Shown here piece by piece: positions 61,907-64,000 of a DNA stretch of 64,000 nucleotides. Position 1 is the first letter of the stretch. Each line of letters starts with the position of its first letter. This stretch comes from Paenibacillus puerhi. GTDB taxonomy: Bacteria; Bacillota; Bacilli; Paenibacillales; NBRC-103111. The notes under the pieces were generated by a model. It saw nothing but the letters and a program-made list of their open reading frames with translations, did not search any database and was not told the origin of the DNA. The DNA lies in contig NZ_WUWM01000002.1 in assembly GCF_009846885.1 (NCBI RefSeq), forward strand, positions 1 to 64,000, given 5' to 3'. The position numbers and the translations under genes are program-made.

Positions 61907-62548
61907 CTAATCCTTCACCCGGGCGATTGCAAGTCCGTCGTAAGCCGGCAGCATAACGCTGTCCAGCCGATGGTCCTGAGCGATCCGTTCATTGAATTCT
62001 CGCAAACGCGTCACGCCATTGCCCTTCTCCATCGGATTTGTTGTCTTGCCGCGCATGAAGGTATTGTCTCCCACAATTAAAGCCCCCGGGCGGGCCAGCT
62101 TGATTGCCCAATCCAGATAGTTCGGATAATTGCCTTTATCCGCATCGATGAAGAAGAAATCGAACTGCCTTCCTTCCGCATGAAGTCTTTGCAAGCTATC
62201 CAGCGCCTCTCCGACGCGATATTCCACCTGATCGCCGAATCCGGCAAGCTTCAGGCTGGCATGCGCGAGCTCGGCATATTCGGGTACCAGCTCCAGGGAT
62301 ACCAGCCTTCCTGCAGGCTTTAGCCCTCTTGCCAGGCACACCCCGCTATATCCTCCGAGCGCTCCGATCTCCAGCGCATCGCGCGCCTGTACGGACTTCA
62401 CGAGCAGCGTCAGCAGTCTGCCGTAACCCGGCGCGATGGATATATCCCTCATGCCCCGCTCAGCAATGGCCGCCGTCACTTTCTCCAGCACCTCGTCAGG
62501 TCCAAACAGGCTCTCGGCATATTGCTCCTGCGACATTTCAGCCGTCAT
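61907..62548 (-). CDS. O-methyltransferase family 3 (YrrM/TrmR-like)
   Basis: A 213-residue SAM-dependent methyltransferase. ALEIGALGGYSGVCLARGL binds SAM, VSLELVPEYAELA is motif II, and DFFFIDADKGNYPNYLDWA with LIVGDNTFMRG form the metal/catalytic region, as in catechol/caffeoyl-CoA-type O-methyltransferases. B. subtilis TrmR (YrrM) of this family methylates tRNA wobble uridine derivatives; this copy may act similarly or on small molecules. Confidence 0.87.
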   Translation of the reverse strand: MTAEMSQEQYAESLFGPDEVLEKVTAAIAERGMRDISIAPGYGRLLTLLVKSVQARDALEIGALGGYSGVCLARGLKPAGRLVSLELVPEYAELAHASLKLAGFGDQVEYRVGEALDSLQRLHAEGRQFDFFFIDADKGNYPNYLDWAIKLARPGALIVGDNTFMRGKTTNPMEKGNGVTRLREFNERIAQDHRLDSVMLPAYDGLAIARVKD

Positions 62549-62677
62549 CTAGTCCCACTCCTCTCATCCAGGGCTCTACCCTCTGCGTTGTATAATCATC
62601 GGGAATCGCCTATACTAGGTTATTGTATGGTTTTGTGACAAGCAGTTCAACTCGGTCCGATTCGGAGTGAATATCTT

Positions 62678-63874
62678 ATGACGTCTTATTCCCCAACTAT
62701 TCAATTGATTGCAACCTCCCCCATGGGCCTCGAAGCCGTCGTGGCCAGGGAGGTGCGGGAGCTTGGGTACGACCAGGTCACCGTGGAGAACGGCCGCATC
62801 ACCTATACCGGCGACCTGCTGGCGATATGCCGATCCAATCTGTGGCTTCGTACCTCCGACCGGGTACTTGTCCGCATGGCCCAGTTCGAAGCCAAATCCT
62901 TCGATGAGCTGTTCGAGGGCGTCAAGGCGCTTCCCTGGGCCGACTGGATACCCGAGGACGGCGAGTTTCCCGTTGAAGGACGTTCCCATAAATCTCAGTT
63001 ATCCAGCGTTCCCGCCTGCCAAGGGATTGTGAAAAAAGCCGTTGTCGACAGCATGAAGCAGCGCTACGGGACAGAGTGGTTCCGGGAGACGGGCGGACGC
63101 TACGTAATCGAGGTATCCTTGCTGAACGACATCGCGACGATCACCCTCGATACGACGGGACCCGGACTGCATAAGCGGGGCTACCGTAAGCTGGTGACCG
63201 AAGCGCCGCTCAAGGAAACGATGGCGGCCGCCATGGTGCTCCTCAGCCGCTGGCAGCCCCAGCAGCCTCTGTATGACCCGTTTTGCGGCTCGGGAACAAT
63301 TCCTATCGAGGCAGCCATGATCGGATGGAATCTTGCTCCGGGCCTGCGGCGCAGCTTTAACTCGGAGAGCTGGCCCCTTATCGGGGAAGAGCTTTGGGAG
63401 CAGGCCAGAGAAGAAGCCTACGACTCGGTTAAGGACGATATTCCGCTGCAAATCGGCGGCTCGGACATCGACGCCAGCGCCATCGAGGTTGCCCTGGCTG
63501 CTGCCAAAGCAGCCGGACTGGCTAACGATCTGACGTTCAAGACGATTCCGGTGGGCAAAGCGCTCCCGACCGGCGATTACGGCTGCTTGCTGACTAATCC
63601 TCCCTATGGCGAGCGGCTCGGCGATTCCGGCGAAGTGGAGCGCGCCCTGCGCCAATTCGGCCATATGTACAAGCAGCTGCCGAACTGGTCGGCTTACCTG
63701 CTCAGTCCAAGCAAGCAGCTTGAGCACTATGTGGGGCGGCATGCCGACAAGAAGCGCAAGCTGTTCAACGGACGGATCGAATGCAATCTGTTCCAGTTCT
63801 TTGCACCCGGCGGGTTGTACGGCTGGCGCAAGGGAGCGGGACAGGCGGAAGAGAACGGACGCAAAGAAACCTAA
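62678..63874 (+). CDS. ypsC: THUMP-domain rRNA methyltransferase YpsC
   Basis: A 398-residue RNA methyltransferase. An N-terminal ferredoxin-like plus THUMP region (about 1-170; TSPMGLEAVVAREVRELGY, LLAICRSNLWLRTSDRV), then a Rossmann methyltransferase domain with YDPFCGSGTIPIEAA (SAM) and TNPPYGERLGD (catalytic NPPY, N2-guanine type). It matches B. subtilis YpsC and the N-terminal half of E. coli RlmL, implying 23S rRNA m2G formation. GGAGTGA lies before the ATG. Divergent from the O-methyltransferase gene. Confidence 0.94.
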   Translation: MTSYSPTIQLIATSPMGLEAVVAREVRELGYDQVTVENGRITYTGDLLAICRSNLWLRTSDRVLVRMAQFEAKSFDELFEGVKALPWADWIPEDGEFPVEGRSHKSQLSSVPACQGIVKKAVVDSMKQRYGTEWFRETGGRYVIEVSLLNDIATITLDTTGPGLHKRGYRKLVTEAPLKETMAAAMVLLSRWQPQQPLYDPFCGSGTIPIEAAMIGWNLAPGLRRSFNSESWPLIGEELWEQAREEAYDSVKDDIPLQIGGSDIDASAIEVALAAAKAAGLANDLTFKTIPVGKALPTGDYGCLLTNPPYGERLGDSGEVERALRQFGHMYKQLPNWSAYLLSPSKQLEHYVGRHADKKRKLFNGRIECNLFQFFAPGGLYGWRKGAGQAEENGRKET

Positions 63875-63909
63875 TCCCCTCGTGATAACAGCTATTGACC
63901 GAACAACCC

Positions 63910-63956
63910 AAAGCCTTTGTCTGCTCCTGATTCTCCCGGAGCGGCAAAGGCTTTGA
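63910..63956. terminator. Terminator after ypsC
   Basis: AAGCCTTTGtCtGCTCC and GGAGCgGcAAAGGCTTT form a long stem with two mismatches around TGATTCTCCC, followed by a short T-containing stretch. It closes the window with 125 bases of non-coding sequence after ypsC. Confidence 0.75.
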
Positions 63957-64000
63957 TCGTTAGCTAAGCAACCAGCCGGCAGGCGGTTAGCGCATCTCTT

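Overview
The window looks like a stretch of chromosome from a Paenibacillus-type Firmicute (Paenibacillaceae). The evidence is protein content: PfkA with the TSGGDSQG loop, the YtpB terpene synthase family, YugP, YesL, YitT, DUF4178/DUF4247, stalk-domain (copper-amine-oxidase-N-like) surface proteins and a CimA-type citramalate synthase. Other signs are strong AGGAGG ribosome sites, several TTG and GTG starts, extended -10 promoters and many intrinsic terminators. Genes are packed on both strands in short operons. There is no rRNA, tRNA, CRISPR array or prophage. The only mobile DNA is the first 45 codons of an IS1182-type transposase at the left edge.

Layout. 0-6.5 kb, minus strand: a possible envelope-signalling locus with a CHASE2 adenylate/guanylate cyclase, a large secreted FecR-domain protein with coiled-coil, Ig-like and cohesin-like parts, and a secreted NHL-repeat/stalk protein. 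6.5-20 kb: housekeeping genes (ferredoxin, DNA polymerase IV, citramalate synthase, a TlpA-like thioredoxin, MFS exporter, JAMM peptidase, an overlapping DUF294/DnaQ-exonuclease pair, MerR, YugP, divergent LysR/tpx, transaldolase) and an unlisted 6S RNA at about 19.16-19.35 kb. 20-31.7 kb: YesL-like protein, CshA RNA helicase, a DUF4178/DUF4247/YitT cluster, TatA, an MFS transporter, a DUF4015 glycosidase-like protein, nitroreductase, Ung plus an FMN reductase, a peroxiredoxin and PfkA. 31.8-40 kb: the YtpB terpene synthase with two co-oriented unknown genes, then an export block (ANKH/MATE-like protein, MFS, and a MacAB-like ABC trio). 40-47 kb: nitroreductase, a secreted coiled-coil protein behind a possible attenuator, a TTG-started cold-shock protein, a yybP-ykoY Mn2+ riboswitch before a YjbE/TerC protein, and oligoendopeptidase F. 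47-56 kb: c-di-GMP and surface genes (PAS-PAS-GGDEF, stalk/beta-propeller protein, GAF-HD-GYP, stalk/MORN protein) and a frameshifted Rpn nuclease. 56.6-64 kb: RidA, FAH-family and CapA genes, a phosphoesterase, a drug-efflux MFS, an O-methyltransferase and the YpsC rRNA methyltransferase.

Several themes recur. Three secreted proteins carry the stalk domain, each fused to a different partner (NHL, beta-propeller, MORN), and they sit near cyclic-nucleotide signalling genes. Thiol and peroxide defence is spread over Tpx, a Bcp-like peroxiredoxin, a TlpA-like thioredoxin and flavin reductases. RNA-level control is visible as 6S RNA, the Mn2+ riboswitch, a possible attenuator at 40.9 kb and two terminators whose loops contain the stop codon of the gene they end. 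Nothing here is clearly a new biological system. The best candidates for undescribed biology are the CHASE2/FecR/NHL locus, the unknown genes beside ytpB and the 40.9-kb leader.
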